Positions 22,422-22,674 of a stretch of 22,674 nt of DNA are shown in pieces. Both the position numbers and the translations under genes were made by a program. A model generated the notes under the pieces. That model ran no database searches. It was not told the DNA's origin and saw nothing but the letters and a program-made list of their open reading frames with translations. This DNA is from Sinorhizobium sp. (GTDB lineage: Bacteria > Pseudomonadota > Alphaproteobacteria > Rhizobiales > Rhizobiaceae), in the NCBI GenBank assembly GCA_031178305.1, contig JAPSJG010000014.1:1-22674 (forward strand), given 5' to 3'. How positions within the stretch are numbered: the first letter of the stretch is position 1; each line of letters begins with the position of its first letter.

Positions 22422-22674
22422 ATGGAAACGAAGGTGCTGACGGCGCACGTACCCCTGCCGCTCGCCGAGAAAGTCGATCAGATCGCGGCCCGGCTTGAGC
22501 GCTCGCGCGGGTGGATCGTCAAGCAGGCGCTGACCGCTTGGGTCGACCAGGAAGAGGAGCGCCGACGCTTGACGCTGGAAGCGCTTGCCGACGTCGACGC
22601 TGGCCGCGTTATCGATCACCAGGCCGTCCAGGCCTGGGCCGACAGTCTTGATAGTGACAAGCCGCTATCCTTGC
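22422..22674 (+). CDS. CopG/ParD-like ribbon-helix-helix antitoxin (partial, runs off the end)
   Basis: From the ATG at 22422 the frame reads METKVLTAHVPLPLAEKVDQ, then IAARLERSRGWIVKQALTAW and VDQEEERRRLTLEALADVDA, and continues to the window end with SDSDKPLSL-like sequence. The N-terminal strand (VLTAHVPLPL), the two helices and the RSRGWIVKQAL signature identify a ribbon-helix-helix DNA-binding protein. The DVDAGRVIDHQAVQAW segment is the toxin-binding tail of ParD/RelB-like antitoxins paired with ParE/RelE toxins. An upstream in-frame ATG at 22401 would add seven residues. The tandem repeats just upstream suggest autorepression. A toxin gene should follow outside the window. Confidence 0.88.
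   Translation, partial: METKVLTAHVPLPLAEKVDQIAARLERSRGWIVKQALTAWVDQEEERRRLTLEALADVDAGRVIDHQAVQAWADSLDSDKPLSL

Noticed and set aside
22386..22619. Minus-strand open frame opposite the antitoxin gene
   Set aside because: The plus strand encodes a clear ribbon-helix-helix protein; the opposite frame has no family features.
1..22674. CRISPR arrays, tRNA or rRNA genes
   Set aside because: I saw no regularly spaced repeats, no cloverleaf-like T-arm (GGTTCRA) in a tRNA-sized context, and no rRNA-like conserved stretches.

Overview
The window looks like accessory DNA from an alphaproteobacterium of the Rhizobiales (Rhizobium/Sinorhizobium/Agrobacterium type). It is GC-rich, and carries a DUF1127 micro-protein, many LysR regulators, DUF2798, and remnants of a DUF1612/HTH protein, an AbiEii-type toxin and a rhizobial-style transposase. 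This placement rests on recognised protein families, not on a search. I saw no replication origin, rRNA, tRNA or CRISPR array.

Region 1 (1-6600) is an oxidative-damage repair block. After the tail of an unknown gene, a TetR repressor (minus strand) faces an RclC/YkgB-like (DUF417) membrane protein, with two near-identical palindromic operators 31 bp apart between them. Downstream on the plus strand come a DUF1127 protein, a thioredoxin reductase, a LysR regulator and a tightly coupled msrB-msrA pair. TrxB could supply electrons (through thioredoxin) to the Msr enzymes, which reduce oxidised methionine; RclC-like proteins are linked to hypochlorite resistance. The block ends in a badly frameshifted alpha/beta-hydrolase-OsmC fusion gene.

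Region 2 (6600-17620) holds small metabolic and transport units, several with a divergent regulator. They are an EamA exporter facing a LysR gene, DUF2798 with a hydrolase relic, a short-chain dehydrogenase with a probable decayed copy upstream, a frameshifted Ohr peroxidase gene, a DUF6130-like secreted protein, a broken SulP transporter, an MFS transporter, and a CurA-type NADPH oxidoreductase facing another LysR gene.

Region 3 (17620-22674) looks like a mobile/defence junction. It has relics of an AbiEii toxin and a DUF1612/HTH protein, then an intact 823-residue primase-helicase of the TOTE-conflict-system type, a transposase relic, an unknown small protein, a long bulged palindrome resembling a tyrosine-recombinase core site, and the start of a ribbon-helix-helix antitoxin gene that runs off the window.

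A feature of the whole window is that broken genes alternate with intact ones, and most lesions are one- or few-base deletions. This is either recent gene decay with a deletion bias or sequencing error; raw reads would decide. The primase-helicase with its surroundings is the best candidate for an incompletely described system.
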